The notes below the pieces were generated by a model, which was given only the letters and a program-made list of their open reading frames with translations, did no database searches and was not told the DNA's origin. The position numbers were made by a program, and so were the translations under genes. From Candidatus Bathyarchaeota archaeon (GTDB lineage Archaea; Thermoproteota; Bathyarchaeia; Bathyarchaeales; Bathycorpusculaceae): 5,087 nt of DNA. Location of the stretch: the NCBI GenBank assembly GCA_030627225.1, contig DAOUSM010000081.1, positions 1 through 5,087 on the forward strand, given 5' to 3'. Every line of letters begins with the position of its first letter. Within the stretch, counting starts at the first letter, position 1. This document shows, in pieces, positions 4,219 to 5,087 of this stretch.

Positions 4219-5087
4219 ATGAATGACAAAATCAAGGAAGACCTAGTAGAGATGGAGAAGAAACTAACAGAGTACATCAATAAAGGTCGGGTAGTAGGAT
4301 TTCATGAGATGCGAGAAGAACCAGTAATGGCAGTTAAGCCTGATAAGTCTAAGATAAAGCCTTTGGCCAAGATTAAAAACTATGAAGGAAATTTCCTCGC
4401 CGTGGATTGCTCTACGAGGACATTGAAAAGGGCAAACAACTGGGGAATCTACCTCATGCGGGCAGCGTATGCTTCAGTGGAAGGACGCAACGTAGTTTGG
4501 GGTTATGAAGAAAGCATTGCCAGCATAGTTGGAGATCGCCGGACACGTTCTAATTTCTTAACGGATCGAAGGCTACAACTAGAAAGTGAAATGGCTTTGA
4601 AAATTCTTCACGAAGAGTCTAAGGGTAGTGTAAGCATGGGTAGCGAGACTCTTCGTGGACCAAGTGAAGGCGATTACATTCTTTTGGATGGAGCTAGTTT
4701 CTTCGGCGGAAAAAGAGGATTCTACACCTTGCTATACGAAGAGGCTCTTCGTAAGAAGGTCAATCTTTTTGCTATAAGCAAACAGTCTCCAACACTTCTT
4801 GATGAAAAAGGTCGAGATTTTATGGCAGCAACGTGCATGCTTGCGTCTTATCCAGCTTGGATTTACTACCCAGTTAGAGAAGCGAATAAAGATAAGCATC
4901 TGTACGGCAATGTGTCTCTTGTAAAATTGTGTCGTGATAGTTCCCGTGCCTTCAGATGTGATATAATGGAATACCTAACTGATCGTGAAGTAGATGAGTT
5001 GGTTTCACCACTCACATCTGTATCTGAGGATCCGAGATGTCTTGGGTATCCAGTTGCCCTTTGGCTTGCCCATGATTTTTCCTCTCC
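4219..5087 (+). CDS. nurA: NurA-domain 5'-3' nuclease (3' partial)
   Basis: The frame stays open for 289 codons to the window edge and is truncated at the 3' end. NurA is the nuclease partner of the HerA helicase; together they resect double-strand ends for Mre11-Rad50-assisted recombination in archaea. A charged N-terminal region (1-57) precedes the NurA core. LAVDCSTRT (60-68) carries the first metal-binding Asp (D63), QLESEMALKIL (120-130) carries candidate acidic ligands E122/E124, and LLDGASFF (155-162) carries D157. Then come AISKQSPTLL (185-194), a VKL..S..AFRCDI segment (235-249) and YPVALWLAHDF (277-287) with the C-terminal His (H286). All are NurA landmarks; the roles of individual residues are assigned by position and are tentative. 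No HerA gene lies in the window; it could follow downstream. The shared upstream element links it to the winged-helix gene. NurA family assignment is strong. Confidence 0.9.
   Translation, partial: MNDKIKEDLVEMEKKLTEYINKGRVVGFHEMREEPVMAVKPDKSKIKPLAKIKNYEGNFLAVDCSTRTLKRANNWGIYLMRAAYASVEGRNVVWGYEESIASIVGDRRTRSNFLTDRRLQLESEMALKILHEESKGSVSMGSETLRGPSEGDYILLDGASFFGGKRGFYTLLYEEALRKKVNLFAISKQSPTLLDEKGRDFMAATCMLASYPAWIYYPVREANKDKHLYGNVSLVKLCRDSSRAFRCDIMEYLTDREVDELVSPLTSVSEDPRCLGYPVALWLAHDFSS

Noticed and set aside
1..5087. CRISPR array, insertion sequence or attachment site
   Set aside because: No regularly spaced repeats, transposase or integrase coding sequence, or terminal repeat pair was found on either strand.

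Overview
The window is archaeal. It carries the small subunit (DP1) of the archaea-specific replicative polymerase PolD, an Orc1/Cdc6 initiator, a DUF99 protein and a NurA nuclease. Its gene starts carry Shine-Dalgarno sequences, and TATA-like elements lie upstream of several genes. PolD argues against Crenarchaeota in the strict sense. The sequence styles would fit a euryarchaeon or a PolD-bearing TACK lineage such as Bathyarchaeia, but the lineage assignment is a weak inference.

Layout: positions 1-934 hold the C-terminal two thirds or so of DP1 on the plus strand. Converging on it from the minus strand is a two-gene unit, orc1/cdc6 (1445-2695) followed by a DUF99 gene (931-1518). The two minus-strand genes overlap by 74 bases, and the stop codons of DUF99 and DP1 interlock. 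Upstream of orc1 lies an 811-base gene-free region (2696-3506). A small winged-helix protein (3507-3929) follows on the plus strand, then a 289-base spacer with a TATA box and several inverted repeats, and then a NurA-domain nuclease (4219 to the window end, 3' partial).

The main discovery is in the 2696-3506 region, which has the architecture of a chromosomal replication origin. It contains three copies of a 25-base element with the form of the archaeal origin recognition box (ORB), a near-palindromic core followed by a GGGGTG string. They lie at 2839-2863 (minus), 3026-3050 (plus) and 3281-3305 (minus). The first two are inverted and flank a 162-base stretch that I count at 26% G+C, a natural duplex unwinding element. 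With the Orc1-1-type initiator transcribed away from it, this is a textbook oriC arrangement.

A second notable signal is a nearly identical 19-20 base element upstream of both the winged-helix gene and nurA. It suggests that these two genes share a promoter or operator, possibly bound by the winged-helix protein itself. Together the window looks like a replication and repair locus: initiator, origin, polymerase proofreading subunit, DNA-end nuclease and an uncharacterised DNA-binding protein beside the origin.
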